Below are positions 24,804-34,087 of a stretch of 52,309 bases of DNA, piece by piece (within the stretch, counting starts at the first letter, position 1; each line of letters starts with the position of its first letter). The position numbers and the translations under genes are program-made. Origin of the DNA: Clostridium sp. CAG:510. Its GTDB lineage: Bacteria > Bacillota > Clostridia > Lachnospirales > Lachnospiraceae. Below the pieces are notes generated by a model. It had not been told where the DNA came from. It saw nothing but the letters and a program-made list of their open reading frames with translations, and ran no database searches. The stretch is from the NCBI GenBank assembly GCA_000434615.1, contig FR880847.1:2232-54540 (forward strand). Reading direction: 5' to 3'.

Positions 24804-25679
24804 TCAGATGTGGAATGTCCTTACCAGACTTCCGATAATCAGGCTCCAGCCGTCCGCCATGACAAACAGCAAAATCTTGAACGGCATGGAAATGGTGGTG
24901 GGCGGCAGCATCATCATACCCATACTCATGAGGGCGGAGGCTACCACCATGTCAATAATAATAAACGGAATGTATATCATAAATCCCATGAAGAATGCGG
25001 TACGAAGCTCGCTTACCATGAAGCTGGGGATGAGCACCGTCAGCGGAATGTCATCCAGCTCCCCGTCCCAGTCCAGTCTCGCAATTCCCATAAAAAGCTC
25101 TACGTCCTTCGTCTGGGTTTCGCCGTACATAAACTGCCTGATGGGACCGATGGCTGCCGTTAAGGCTTCCTCTTCTTTGATTTCTCCCGCCTCATAGGGC
25201 ACATACGCATCCTGATATATCTGGGTAATGGTCGGTGTCATAATAAAAAACGTGAGAAACAGCGCCAGCCCGATAAGAACCTGATTGGGCGGTGCCGTCT
25301 GCGTATTCAGTGCCGACCTGGTAAAATGCAGTACAATAATAATCCGGGTAAACGAAGTCAGGCAGATAAGCAGTGTCGGTGCAATGGCAATAAGCGTCAG
25401 TATCAATAGGATACGGAGTGCTCCGTTAATGGAGCCGTTGCCATTGTTGTACTCAATCTTTACCGTATTGGCAATATTCAGTTGATTCAGATCTTCGGAG
25501 GTCTGTGCACTTCCCGGTTCGTTTATGACGGTGGAGTTGCCGCTTTGCGGGTCCGTTACGGCGCTGCCCGTAGCATGTGCTTCACCTGCCGGTATAATAC
25601 ACAATATGCCTACCGTTACCAGCAGGCATATTATTTTCCTTATTATATTACCTGATAAAATACCTTTACGTGTTTTCAC
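24804..25679 (-). CDS. fliP: FliP, export gate membrane protein
   Basis: The 291-residue protein has a cleavable signal-like N-terminus (KIICLLVTVGILCIIPAGEAHA), a short linker, then the FliP core: LTLIAIAPTLLICLTSFTRIIIVLHFTRSALNTQTAPPNQVLIGLALFLTFFI and MLPPTTISMPFKILLFVMADGWSLI. Five FliP subunits form the export pore. It lies 8 nt after fliO. Confidence 0.97.
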   Translation of the reverse strand: MKTRKGILSGNIIRKIICLLVTVGILCIIPAGEAHATGSAVTDPQSGNSTVINEPGSAQTSEDLNQLNIANTVKIEYNNGNGSINGALRILLILTLIAIAPTLLICLTSFTRIIIVLHFTRSALNTQTAPPNQVLIGLALFLTFFIMTPTITQIYQDAYVPYEAGEIKEEEALTAAIGPIRQFMYGETQTKDVELFMGIARLDWDGELDDIPLTVLIPSFMVSELRTAFFMGFMIYIPFIIIDMVVASALMSMGMMMLPPTTISMPFKILLFVMADGWSLIIGSLVRTFHI

Positions 25680-25687
25680 TCTTAAGC

Positions 25688-26077
25688 CTACTCTTCTTTC
25701 GATGAAATTCCCTCCTTGGGGAGTTCATCCTTTGCCTTTTGGAACAAATCCTTAAAGTGCAGCGTCATACCGCCGGTATCCTCCGGAAAACGGATATCCT
25801 CCTTCGGAATTTCTGCCAGCATGGTTACCGTATCCTTGCATACGGCAATCGCCGCGTAAGTCCCTGCCAGTCTTACAATCTGTATGTATTTTCCGTTTCC
25901 GATAGGGTACGTTTCCACAACCTCGATATTTTTACCCTTGTTCTGTCCCTTCTGGTAGCCGGCAATCCACCTTGTGGTAAAAAGGGTTGCCGCCAAAACC
26001 AGAATAAAAATAATCAGAACCGTAATAAGCTGTGCAAAGCTGTCAGCTTTGTCTATCGCCGTTATCGCAATATGCAT
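25688..26077 (-). CDS. fliO: FliO/FliZ, flagellar biosynthesis membrane protein
   Basis: From the ATG at 26077 the protein is 129 residues: MHIAITAIDKADSFAQLITVLIIFILVLAATLFTTRWIAGYQ, one membrane segment (about 16-37), then a small cytoplasmic domain (EVVETYPIGNGKYIQIVRLAGTYAAIAVCKDTVTMLAEIP). FliO stabilises FliP assembly. The start overlaps the cheY stop by one base (TAATG); the longer open frame upstream is only the shadow of cheY. Confidence 0.92.
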   Translation of the reverse strand: MHIAITAIDKADSFAQLITVLIIFILVLAATLFTTRWIAGYQKGQNKGKNIEVVETYPIGNGKYIQIVRLAGTYAAIAVCKDTVTMLAEIPKEDIRFPEDTGGMTLHFKDLFQKAKDELPKEGISSKEE

Positions 26078-26439
26078 TAACCCACAACCTTCTTTACGGC
26101 TTCCAGTACACGGTCTGCCTGGAACGGTTTTACAATAAAGTCCTTGGCTCCTGCCTGGATGGACTCTATAACCATTGCCTGCTGGCCCATTGCGGAACAC
26201 ATGATAACATGTGCATTGGGGTCAATCTGCTTGATGCCCTTAAGCGCCGCAATACCATCCATCTCCGGCATGGTAATATCCATCAGAACAAGATCGGGAT
26301 GCAGTTCGTTGTATTTTTCAACACCCTTTGCTCCGTTTTCTGCCTCGCCAACAACATTGTATCCGTTCTTGGTTAAAATGTCCTTAATCATCATGCGCAT
26401 GAATGCCGCATCATCACAGATTAAAATATTCTTTGCCAT
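26077..26439 (-). CDS. cheY: CheY, chemotaxis response regulator
   Basis: From the ATG at 26439 the protein is 120 residues, starting MAKNILICDDAAFMRMMIKDIL, with phospho-acceptor D54 in DLVLMDITMPEMDG, T in CSAMG region and K in FIVKPF. It is a single receiver domain. AAGGAG lies 11 nt upstream of this ATG, whereas an earlier GTG sits too close to it. It binds the N-termini of FliM and FliY. It lies between fliY and fliO, as in B. subtilis. Confidence 0.96.
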   Translation of the reverse strand: MAKNILICDDAAFMRMMIKDILTKNGYNVVGEAENGAKGVEKYNELHPDLVLMDITMPEMDGIAALKGIKQIDPNAHVIMCSAMGQQAMVIESIQAGAKDFIVKPFQADRVLEAVKKVVG

Positions 26440-26461
26440 AGTTTCTGCCACTCCTTATGTA

Positions 26462-27658
26462 CTATTTTATAATCTCCGTTACACGAACGCCGAAGCTCTC
26501 TTCGATAACTACTACTTCACCTTTTGCCACAAACTTGCCGTTTACCAGAACGTCAATAGGTTCGCCTGCAATACGGTCAAGTTCAATAATGGTACCCGGT
26601 GCAAAATCCAGAATTTCGGAAATAGATTTCTTCGTTCTGCCAAGCTCTACGGTTACCTCCAGAGGCACATCCATAATCAGTCCGATGTTCTGGTTGCCCG
26701 CCACTCCCGCATAATCGTTGGTAAGTGTCTGGAACTGTGCCGGCTGGATGTTTACATTCTGCTGGGGCGCTGCCTGCTGCGGAATGCTCATCTGCGGTGG
26801 AACATAGGCCTGTGCTGCTTGCTGCATCATAGGCTGGGGCGCTGCCTGCTGGTACATGGGCTGCGGTGCCGCCTGCTGGTATGTGGGCTGCGGTGCCGCC
26901 TGTGGAGCCGGTGCCGGTGCCGGTGCTGACGCCGGCGCCGCTGCTGCTGCGGGTTCCTCCGTATTCTGGTGTAAGAAGTTCTTTACGATACTTTTTGCAA
27001 ATTCAATGGGATACAGCTGCATGATGGTGCTGTCTACCAAATCCCCGATCTGCATACGGAATGCAATTTTTACAAATGTGCCGCCGAGGAACGGGGCAAT
27101 ATCTGAGCCGCTGTGGTATTCCGTCAAATCAATGAGACTGGATTCCGGCGGACTGATGTCTATTGTCTTATCCAGCATAGTGGAAAGAGATGTGGACGCA
27201 GAACCCATCATCTGATTCATGGCCTCGGAAATTGCACTTAAGTGCAGTTCTCCCAGCTCCCCGTCCGTATTGGTGCCGTCTCCGCCCATCATAAGATCGG
27301 TGATAATTTTTACATCATGGTCTCTCAGTACTAAAATGTTGGTGCCGTCCAGTCCTTTAGTATATTTGATCTGAATAAATACACAGGGCTTCTCATACTC
27401 ATCCAGCACATTTTTCCAGTGCGCCAGTGTAACAACCGGTGTGGTGATATTTACTTTTCTGTTGACTAAGGAATACAGTGTCGTAGCAGAAGAACCCATG
27501 CTGATATTGGCAATTTCGCCAATGGCATCTCTCTCCATACTGGAAAGCAGGCTTTCGTCAATAGGCTCCTCTTGCGGTGTTTCCGCCGGTTTATTGTCGG
27601 AAAGATCCATACCGTTTAACAGTGCATTTATTTCGTCCTGGGACAACATGTTGTCCAT
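26462..27658 (-). CDS. fliY: FliY, switch protein with CheC-like phosphatase and FliN domains
   Basis: The 398-residue protein has an N-terminal CheY-P binding peptide (MLSQDEINALLNGMD), a CheC/FliM-like middle with two phosphatase-type signatures (DAIGEIANISMGSSATTL and AISEAMNQMMGSAS), a low-complexity Ala/Pro/Gln linker with repeated QQAAPQPMY units (about 245-310), and a C-terminal SpoA/FliN domain (LEVTVELGRTKKSISEILDFAPGTIIEL). It forms part of the C-ring and dephosphorylates CheY. It starts 3 nt after fliM. Confidence 0.96.
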   Translation of the reverse strand: MDNMLSQDEINALLNGMDLSDNKPAETPQEEPIDESLLSSMERDAIGEIANISMGSSATTLYSLVNRKVNITTPVVTLAHWKNVLDEYEKPCVFIQIKYTKGLDGTNILVLRDHDVKIITDLMMGGDGTNTDGELGELHLSAISEAMNQMMGSASTSLSTMLDKTIDISPPESSLIDLTEYHSGSDIAPFLGGTFVKIAFRMQIGDLVDSTIMQLYPIEFAKSIVKNFLHQNTEEPAAAAAPASAPAPAPAPQAAPQPTYQQAAPQPMYQQAAPQPMMQQAAQAYVPPQMSIPQQAAPQQNVNIQPAQFQTLTNDYAGVAGNQNIGLIMDVPLEVTVELGRTKKSISEILDFAPGTIIELDRIAGEPIDVLVNGKFVAKGEVVVIEESFGVRVTEIIK

Positions 27659-27661
27659 GTT

Positions 27662-28642
27662 CTATTCCCCCTCTCGGATTACCGAAGTCACTTTAACCGC
27701 ATAGTTCTCTTTGCTGACTCCCGGTAACGCAGTAAATTTTCTAATATTGCCCACATATACGGACAACTCGTCCTCTACATGGGTATCCAGCCGGATAACA
27801 TCTCCGACCTGCAGGTTGGCAAAATCGTTGACCGTAATGATACTCTTTCCCAGCATGGCTTTCATGGGGACATCCACCCTCCGTATAAGGGTTTCCACCT
27901 GTTCCTCATAATCCTCGTCACGCCGTTCCTGCATATTGGCATACCAGTATCTGGTATTCAGTTTATCCATAATGTCTTCCAGTGTAAAGTAGGGAAGACA
28001 CATGTTCATAAATCCCTGCACATCCCCGATTTTTACGTTTAAGGTTACAATGGCAACCATGTCGTTGGGGGATATGATTTGTGCAAACTGCGGATTGGTC
28101 TCGAGCCTGTCCAGTACCGGGTCAATTTCCAGCACATTTTTCCACGGCTCCCGCATAAGCTGCACACAGACAATAATAATCTTTTCGATAATGGTAAGCT
28201 CTATCTCCGAAAACTCCCGGCTCTTTTCAAGTGGTCTTCCGGCTCCGCCGAGCATCCTGTCTATAATGGTATAACCGAGGTTGGTCGACATATCAATGAT
28301 GATATTGCCGGACAGCGGATGGAAATTCACAATTCCTAAAATAACCGGATTGGAAAGGGAGTTGGTAAACTCCGAAAAAGTAACCGTTTCGGAGCTTGCC
28401 ACGCTTACCTGTACATTTTTTCTAAGGTAAACCGGCAGGTTTGTGGAAATCAGTCTGCCGTAATGTTCAAATATAATTTCCAGGGTACGCAGATGCTCCT
28501 TGGAGAACTTCGCCGGGCGACGGAAATCATAGTTTTTTACCGGTTTGTCGCTGCCGTCGTTGATATCGCTGACATCTAATTCGCCGGTCGAGAGTGCCGC
28601 CAGCAAATTGTCTATTTCGTTTTGGGAAAGCACGTCTCCCAT
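27662..28642 (-). CDS. fliM: FliM, flagellar switch protein
   Basis: From the ATG at 28642 (GGAGG 8 nt upstream) the protein is 326 residues: MGDVLSQNEIDNLLAAL, the CheY-P binding segment, then the FliM middle domain with ARTLEIIFEHYGRL-like sequence (KEHLRTLEIIFEHYGRLIS) and GGAGRPLE, and a C-terminal FliN-like domain (MLGKSIITVNDFANLQVGDVIRLD). An earlier in-frame GTG falls in the ribosome site. Confidence 0.97.
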   Translation of the reverse strand: MGDVLSQNEIDNLLAALSTGELDVSDINDGSDKPVKNYDFRRPAKFSKEHLRTLEIIFEHYGRLISTNLPVYLRKNVQVSVASSETVTFSEFTNSLSNPVILGIVNFHPLSGNIIIDMSTNLGYTIIDRMLGGAGRPLEKSREFSEIELTIIEKIIIVCVQLMREPWKNVLEIDPVLDRLETNPQFAQIISPNDMVAIVTLNVKIGDVQGFMNMCLPYFTLEDIMDKLNTRYWYANMQERRDEDYEEQVETLIRRVDVPMKAMLGKSIITVNDFANLQVGDVIRLDTHVEDELSVYVGNIRKFTALPGVSKENYAVKVTSVIREGE

Positions 28643-28681
28643 GAAAGTCACCTCCTTACAGTCATTTTCTTTTCGAGGGAC

Positions 28682-29194
28682 TTAATATACCTGAAAATCA
28701 CTGATTACAATGTTGTAAATCACATCGGAATTGTCAAATCTTTCCTGAATTCTGGAAAGGATTTCCTTACAGATATCATCCTTGGTTGCCATGAATTCTT
28801 CTTTGGTGTAATTCATAACCACATCGATGATGATGGATTTGATTTCCGGTACATAGGCGGACAAATCGGAATATTTCTTAAAATCCTTGCTGTTCTTGTC
28901 CATCAGAATGGAAACGGAAATCTTGGCATAATGCTGTTCCTCATCATTTTCGCTGTTCTTTAACGGAATGGTCATGGCTTCCGAAATATCATAAGAAACG
29001 CTGTCCGCGATGGAAACCTGCTGTTCTTCCTTTTCCTCCGTTGTAAGCTCTAAATTCAGTACAGCGGCAATTTTGCCCACCAGTGCGGATGTACTCTTTA
29101 CGGAGCTCATCATGCCGAACATCATAATGGATGTCAGGGCAATGTTGATAATAAGCAGTGTAAGTATCAATATGGAAAGTAAATTCTTTTTCAA
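28682..29194 (-). CDS. fliL: FliL, stator-associated membrane protein
   Basis: The 170-residue protein has one N-terminal membrane segment (about 8-28, SILILTLLIINIALTSIMMFGM) and an extracytoplasmic domain with KDDICKEILSRIQERFDNSDVIYNIVISDFQVY, typical of FliL ends. FliL forms rings around stator units. It lies between motB and fliM as in other Firmicutes (41 nt after motB). Confidence 0.92.
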   Translation of the reverse strand: MKKNLLSILILTLLIINIALTSIMMFGMMSSVKSTSALVGKIAAVLNLELTTEEKEEQQVSIADSVSYDISEAMTIPLKNSENDEEQHYAKISVSILMDKNSKDFKKYSDLSAYVPEIKSIIIDVVMNYTKEEFMATKDDICKEILSRIQERFDNSDVIYNIVISDFQVY

Positions 29195-29235
29195 AACAAT
29201 ATCCTTGCCTTTCTTGTCGGGCTACCGGCAGCTAT

Positions 29236-30054
29236 TTATTCATATGTGCTCAAATCATGATAAATACGGATTTCCACACGTCTGTTTTTCGCTCTTCCCT
29301 CTTCCGTGGAATTGTCGGCAACAGGAACATATTCGCCCCTGCCCGCATACTTGATTTTGGAAGGGTCAAGATTGGTGGTGCTAATCAGATAATCGTAGAC
29401 CGCCAGTGCTCTGCCGCAGCTTAACTCACTGTTGTTGGCATATTTGGCGCTGTGCATGGGCACGTTGTCCGTATGGCCTTCAATCTCAATCACGTTGCCG
29501 GCATAGTTTTCCAGTATCCTGCCCACCTTGTCCACAACCGGTACGGCTTCCGCCCGGATTTCCGTCTTGCCGGAATCAAACAGAAGTGCCCCCTTCAGGG
29601 TAAGCTGCACATACTGGGATGTAAAGGTGATGTCTATTTTGTCCGTCATATTGCTTTCCGCCACAGACTCGTCTATTTTTTCCGCAAGCTGCTCGGACTC
29701 ATTTAACTGGGCTTCCTCCAGTTTGTCTTTCATCTCTGTATAGTTGTCAATCTTTTCGGGGTCATCCTTTCCCTCTTCCGTTTTGCCGGTATTGTTTACA
29801 TACTGGTCCAGATCGTTTAACTGGCTGACACCGTTGCTGATAAGCAGACCGTCACCTATGGATGTGGCGCCTCCTTCAAAAATGGAAAAAGTTTTGGAAA
29901 AGGACTCCGCAATCGCCTTGAACTTCTCCGAGTCAACCGTTGACATGGCAAAAAGCATGACAAAAAAGCAAAGAAGCAGGTTCATCAGGTCACCGAATGT
30001 GGCTGTCCATGCCGGAGCTCCGGGAGCCGGCAGTTCTTCCTTCCTCTTAGCCAT
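29236..30054 (-). CDS. motB: MotB, stator protein with OmpA-like peptidoglycan-binding domain
   Basis: From the ATG at 30054 (AAGGAGG 9 nt upstream) the protein is 272 residues. The membrane segment WTATFGDLMNLLLCFFVMLFAMS has the proton-carrying Asp (D22), followed by a plug-like region and a C-terminal OmpA domain with EIEGHTDNVPMHSAKYANNSELSCGRALAVYDYL. The start overlaps the motA stop by 8 nt. Confidence 0.95.
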   Translation of the reverse strand: MAKRKEELPAPGAPAWTATFGDLMNLLLCFFVMLFAMSTVDSEKFKAIAESFSKTFSIFEGGATSIGDGLLISNGVSQLNDLDQYVNNTGKTEEGKDDPEKIDNYTEMKDKLEEAQLNESEQLAEKIDESVAESNMTDKIDITFTSQYVQLTLKGALLFDSGKTEIRAEAVPVVDKVGRILENYAGNVIEIEGHTDNVPMHSAKYANNSELSCGRALAVYDYLISTTNLDPSKIKYAGRGEYVPVADNSTEEGRAKNRRVEIRIYHDLSTYE

Positions 30055-30844
30055 TTTCTTCACCTCCTTCATCACCGCCGGCTGCGTTTCTGTCGCCGGG
30101 TGCCATGAAGGATTTCAGTTTTTCTTCGATAACGCGGGGGTTCTCACCGGCCTGAATGGATAACAGACCTTCAATCATAATCTCCCGCTGCATAATTTCG
30201 CTTTCGTTGTAGCCCTTTAGCTTGCTGGTGATAGGTGCACAGATCCAGTTTGCAAGTAAGGAGCCGTAAAGAGTGGTAATCAGCGCTGTTGCCATGTTGG
30301 GACCGATGGCGGACGCATCATCCATGTTGTTCAAAAGGTTTACCAGACCTACCAGGGTACCAATCATACCCCAGGCAGGACCCATGCCGGCAACACTTTC
30401 CCAGAAGCCGATGGTTGCCTTGTGACGGGAGTCCATGCTGACAAGCTCGGTCTCCATAATGGCACGTACCAGTTCGGGGTCAGTACCGTCTACTATAAGA
30501 AGAATTCCCTTTTTCAAAAACTCATCATCCAGATCGCCTGCCGCCTCTTCCAGGGAAAGAAGTCCCTCTTTTCTGGCTACATTGGATAAGTTGATAATAT
30601 TCTGTATCATTTCAGTGGTATTGTCCTGGGGGACACGTAAAATCATACCAAAACTTTTTATACCGTTTATAAAGTTCTTAAAAGACATACCCGCCAGAAC
30701 GGATGCAAACGAACCGCCGATGGTAATTGCTATGGAAGGTAAATCCCAGTAGCTCGGTAACGATGTGATACCGCCGGAAGTTACAACACCCAGCAAAAAC
30801 ATGGCCAAACAGAAAAGTAATCCCACTAATGAAGCTATGTCCAC
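30047..30844 (-). CDS. motA: MotA, stator ion channel protein
   Basis: The 265-residue protein has four membrane segments, first LVGLLFCLAMFLLGVV (about 5-20), a large cytoplasmic loop, and GPAWGMIGTLVGLVNLLNNMD with the conserved Pro of segment three. MotA with MotB converts ion flow to torque. The C-terminus is acidic and glycine-rich (GGDEGGEENG). It lies 28 nt after flbD. Confidence 0.96.
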   Translation of the reverse strand: MDIASLVGLLFCLAMFLLGVVTSGGITSLPSYWDLPSIAITIGGSFASVLAGMSFKNFINGIKSFGMILRVPQDNTTEMIQNIINLSNVARKEGLLSLEEAAGDLDDEFLKKGILLIVDGTDPELVRAIMETELVSMDSRHKATIGFWESVAGMGPAWGMIGTLVGLVNLLNNMDDASAIGPNMATALITTLYGSLLANWICAPITSKLKGYNESEIMQREIMIEGLLSIQAGENPRVIEEKLKSFMAPGDRNAAGGDEGGEENG

Positions 30845-30872
30845 TTTATTTCACCTGCCAATTTTTGCCCTT

Positions 30873-31058
30873 TTACTGCAAAAAAATATCCTTTCTATAT
30901 GATTTTACTAAATTTTTTATATCTTGTCTACTTTCTTTTACAATTATTTTTCTCCCCGTGGTCAGGCTGATGACCGTATCCGGAGTTTCTTCCACCATTT
31001 CAATCAGGCTGGGATTAATTAGTACTTTTTGCCCATTTAATTTTGTAATCTCTATCAT
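30873..31058 (-). CDS. flbD: FlbD, small flagellar protein
   Basis: From the ATG at 31058 the protein is 61 residues: MIEITKLNGQKVLINPSLIEMVEETPDTVISLTTGRKIIVKES, the FlbD family signature. It follows flgE in many Firmicute flagellar operons (YlzI in B. subtilis) and its function is not well known. An earlier in-frame start seven codons upstream is less likely. A strong hairpin separates it from flgE. Confidence 0.92.
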   Translation of the reverse strand: MIEITKLNGQKVLINPSLIEMVEETPDTVISLTTGRKIIVKESRQDIKNLVKSYRKDIFLQ

Positions 31059-31082
31059 ACTCTTTCCCATTGTAAACACTAA

Positions 31083-31114
31083 GGAATGCAGGAAGCCGTT
31101 ACTTCCTGCATTCC
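31083..31114 (-). other. Perfect 13-bp hairpin between flgE and flbD
   Basis: GGAATGCAGGAAG (31083-31095) pairs perfectly with CTTCCTGCATTCC (31102-31114) around the 6-nt loop CCGTTA. On the minus strand it is followed by CCTTAGTG, with no T-run, so it is not a standard terminator. It lies after the stop codon of flgE and may protect the 3' end of hook mRNA or reduce read-through. Confidence 0.8.
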
Positions 31115-31170
31115 CACCATTATGTATCTGTTTTTTATCCTGTGTCTGTTATATAACTGCCGATTTGCCG

Positions 31171-32922
31171 TTATCTCTTCAGGTTGGTAAGCTCTTCCAG
31201 AAGAGTATCGGAAACGGTAATGATACGGCTGTTTGCCTGGAAACCTCTCTGCGTGGTAATCATTTCCGTAAATTCCTGGGAAAGATCTACATTACTCATT
31301 TCGAGCTGTCCGGGCGACATTTTATCGCCGTTTGCGGTAATATCCACACCGACACCGTCGAATTCGCCGGAGTTTAAGGTTGCGGAGTACAGGTTGTCGC
31401 CCGCTTTTTCCAGACCGGAAACATTTGCAAACCGTGCTACGGCAATCTGTCCTAAAAGCTTGGTCATACCGTTGTCATAGGTTGCATAAATCATACCGTT
31501 TGTCTGGATGGAAACGCCTGTCATTTCACCGCTTTTACGTCCTGCGCCAAGGCCGCCCGCATCACCGGAGGTTGCTTCCAGGGTACTGGTGCCCTTCTTG
31601 TCATACATGGTGGTCTTGGAGAAATCGATGGAAATATCTTCAAAGTTGCCGCTGGCATCCTTCAGCGCCAGGGTGATGCTCGTCTGGTTCGGCATGCCGT
31701 TTACGCCGGAGAAAGTACCGTTATCGGGGTTGTATACGATGGTTGCACCTTCAAATACACGACCGGAGGTATCAAAGGAGGTAAGGCTAAAGTTTTCGAT
31801 ATCCTCCGTATAAGCGCCGTCCGGTGTGGAGAAGCTGGGCTGCAGACCCTTTAACTGGTTGTAAAACAACTGCTGTACGCTGTAGGTACCGCTTTGGAAA
31901 TTGGTACCGCTGGTGGCATCATTTGTGAGGGTTACGGTCAAGTTCATGAATTCCTTTTCAGAGCCTTCGTAGCCGTATGCCTTCGCCAGTGCCGCAAGGG
32001 CCGCCTTGCCTTCGTCTGTATCCGCTAACTTCGGGTCATCCACGGTTGCAGCTGCATCAAACAGCTCTGCAAGATCAAATACCTTGCTGCCGCCTACGGC
32101 ATTCTGCAGCTCCGTGCCGTTCCACTTATACGCGGTGGTATCCAGTTTTACGGTATTGTTTACCTTCTGGGATGATGTGGAACCGAATTTCACGCCGCTT
32201 ACGTCAATGTCCTTGCCGTAAGCATCGGTAAGTTTTGCCAGCTCCACGCTGTATTCGTTTTCGTTGGAGGACTGCTTGATGGCAAGCTTTGCAGTGTAGC
32301 TGTATCCCAGTGAATCATAGAAGCTTAAGGATACATACTTGCCGGTGCTGCTTGTCAGGGATGTATCGTTTTTATCGATGACACCGGTTACCTGCGCCTT
32401 GGTGGTGGCTTCGGGCGGGTAAGTCATGTTTGTCGCATCCATGATACGGAGTGCGGATACGGTGTCGGGTTTAATCTTCATGGTATCCGGGTCTACCTTC
32501 CAACCCATGACATTGTAGCCGTTGCTGGTCATGGCAAGGTTGCCGGCTGCGTCCACATAGAAAGAACCGTCTCTGGTAAAGAAGTTCTCGCTGCCGTTAC
32601 TTACGACAAAGAAAGAACTGCCGTTAATCATAATATCGAACGGGTTGTTGGTGCTCTGGGCAGTGCCCTGTCCGCTGATGTATGTGTTGATGGCTCCTGC
32701 CTTTACACCCAGACCGATCTGTTTTGCGTTGATACCGCCGGTACCGGTTGCCGCATTGGGACCGGATGCCTTCTGCGTGGTCTGGCTGATCATGTCGCTG
32801 AATACCATGCTGCTGGATTTGTATGCGGTTGTGTTTACGTTTGCAATGTTGTTACCAATTACGTCCATTCTGGTCTGATGGGTTTTTAAACCCGATACGC
32901 CAGAAAAAAGTGATCTCATCAT
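31171..32922 (-). CDS. flgE: FlgE, flagellar hook protein
   Basis: The 583-residue protein starts MMRSLFSGVSGLKTHQTRMDVIGNNIANVNTTAYKSSS, the rod/hook N-terminal signature, and ends with EMSNVDLSQEFTEMITTQRGFQANSRIITVSDTLLEELTNLKR. The D2/D3-like middle is long and variable, rich in Ser/Thr/Gly, making it longer than many FlgE proteins (about 400 residues). GGAGG lies 8 nt upstream. It follows flgD and the TIGR02530 gene. Confidence 0.96.
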   Translation of the reverse strand: MMRSLFSGVSGLKTHQTRMDVIGNNIANVNTTAYKSSSMVFSDMISQTTQKASGPNAATGTGGINAKQIGLGVKAGAINTYISGQGTAQSTNNPFDIMINGSSFFVVSNGSENFFTRDGSFYVDAAGNLAMTSNGYNVMGWKVDPDTMKIKPDTVSALRIMDATNMTYPPEATTKAQVTGVIDKNDTSLTSSTGKYVSLSFYDSLGYSYTAKLAIKQSSNENEYSVELAKLTDAYGKDIDVSGVKFGSTSSQKVNNTVKLDTTAYKWNGTELQNAVGGSKVFDLAELFDAAATVDDPKLADTDEGKAALAALAKAYGYEGSEKEFMNLTVTLTNDATSGTNFQSGTYSVQQLFYNQLKGLQPSFSTPDGAYTEDIENFSLTSFDTSGRVFEGATIVYNPDNGTFSGVNGMPNQTSITLALKDASGNFEDISIDFSKTTMYDKKGTSTLEATSGDAGGLGAGRKSGEMTGVSIQTNGMIYATYDNGMTKLLGQIAVARFANVSGLEKAGDNLYSATLNSGEFDGVGVDITANGDKMSPGQLEMSNVDLSQEFTEMITTQRGFQANSRIITVSDTLLEELTNLKR

Positions 32923-32998
32923 AATGAGTGACCTCCTTCATGTTTACGAAGCTTTTCCTTCTGTCAGTCAGGAAAACTGTGCCCCCTAAAAGGTCCGG

Positions 32999-33400
32999 CT
33001 ACATAAATACTGCTCCGTCTATGTTTGTAAATACATTATCTGCGGTGTCCGACGTGTCCATTGCCGTAATCACCGTTTTGTTGGGAATGTTGACGATAAA
33101 CGCCAGTTCATCCACAACGACCAAAGATTCCTGAATGCCTTTCTCTCCCGCTTTGACAGCTCCGCTTTCCAGACGCTCCCACTGGCTGTTTGTCAGGGTA
33201 ATATTCCTGTCCGTCAGTCGCATCGATGCATGCTTGGAAAACTTAAGTTCTCCGTGAGACTCTGCCGTTTCCTGTTTTGCTTTCAGGATGTCCTGAAAGG
33301 ATACTGCCGAACTCTCTTTTTTTTCGACTTTTTTTGCCGGTGTCAGGTATCTGTCCTGCAGCTGTTCAATGGAGGAAAAGCTGCCTTTCTGAATATTCAT
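32999..33400 (-). CDS. TIGR02530-family flagellar operon protein
   Basis: The 133-residue protein has a variable N-terminus and a conserved core, SKHASMRLTDRNITLTNSQWERLESGAVKAGEKGIQESLVVVDELAFIVNIPNKTVITAMD, recognised as the TIGR02530 flagellar family. It lies between flgD (2 nt away) and flgE, its usual position. The molecular function is unknown; a role in hook assembly is suggested by location. Confidence 0.88.
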   Translation of the reverse strand: MNIQKGSFSSIEQLQDRYLTPAKKVEKKESSAVSFQDILKAKQETAESHGELKFSKHASMRLTDRNITLTNSQWERLESGAVKAGEKGIQESLVVVDELAFIVNIPNKTVITAMDTSDTADNVFTNIDGAVFM

Positions 33401-33402
33401 AC

Positions 33403-34041
33403 TTACTCCTTCTCCGCCTTCTTAAGCTCTGCAATCTTGTCCGCATATTTCTGCAGCAGGTTTACTTTTTCGGAAGCGATAAAGGTCTTCTGGTAAGAAG
33501 TCATCCTGTTGTAAGCTTCGGAAAGAGCCGTAACGGTTTCTTCGCTGGAAAGATCCAAATCCTCTAAGCTCGGAAGCTTGTTTAATGCGGCAATGAAACT
33601 GTAAGCCAAGGAACATGCTTCTGTGTAATCGGAGTCAAGAACCGTCTTCACATCGTCCAGTGCATATTCTTTTTCATTCACATATACATAAGCTTTACCG
33701 CTCTTGTAGGTAACATAATCCACTCTGCCCTGTACGGTCTTGGTTTCGCCATCCGTGCCGGTGGTTTCGATGTAAACTTCCTTGCCTACCAGATTGCTTG
33801 CTCTCTGCAAATCCATGTTGCTGCTCATACTCTGCAAGGATTCTACCTGGGAGAACTGTGCATACTGGGAAATATATTCGGTGTTGGAGGTCGGTTCCAG
33901 AGGATCCTGGTATTTCATCTGCGCTACTAAAAGCTGTAAGAAAGACTCCTTGTCCATGCCGTTTGACTTGGTGGTTTTCTGGGTGGTGTTTGTCTGGCTG
34001 ACGATTTTACCGTCTTTTACTTCTGCTACCGGTGATGCCAT
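33403..34041 (-). CDS. flgD: FlgD, hook cap protein
   Basis: From the ATG at 34041 (AAAGGA upstream) the protein is 212 residues. The N-terminal FlgD signature KESFLQLLVAQMKYQDPLEPTSNTEYISQYAQFSQVESLQSMSSNM is followed by a shortened domain with VQGRVDYVTYKSGKAYVYVNEKEYALDDV. FlgD caps the growing hook. An extra helical C-terminal part (about 150-212) extends beyond the usual fold. Confidence 0.94.
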   Translation of the reverse strand: MASPVAEVKDGKIVSQTNTTQKTTKSNGMDKESFLQLLVAQMKYQDPLEPTSNTEYISQYAQFSQVESLQSMSSNMDLQRASNLVGKEVYIETTGTDGETKTVQGRVDYVTYKSGKAYVYVNEKEYALDDVKTVLDSDYTEACSLAYSFIAALNKLPSLEDLDLSSEETVTALSEAYNRMTSYQKTFIASEKVNLLQKYADKIAELKKAEKE

Positions 34042-34087
34042 ATGTTTCACATCCTTTCTGTTTCAAACTGTTTGTAAGGCCTATGCC

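Noticed and set aside
26078..26200. N-terminal extension of FliO
   Set aside because: It lies inside cheY in another frame; the membrane protein starts at MHIAITAID with a TAATG junction.
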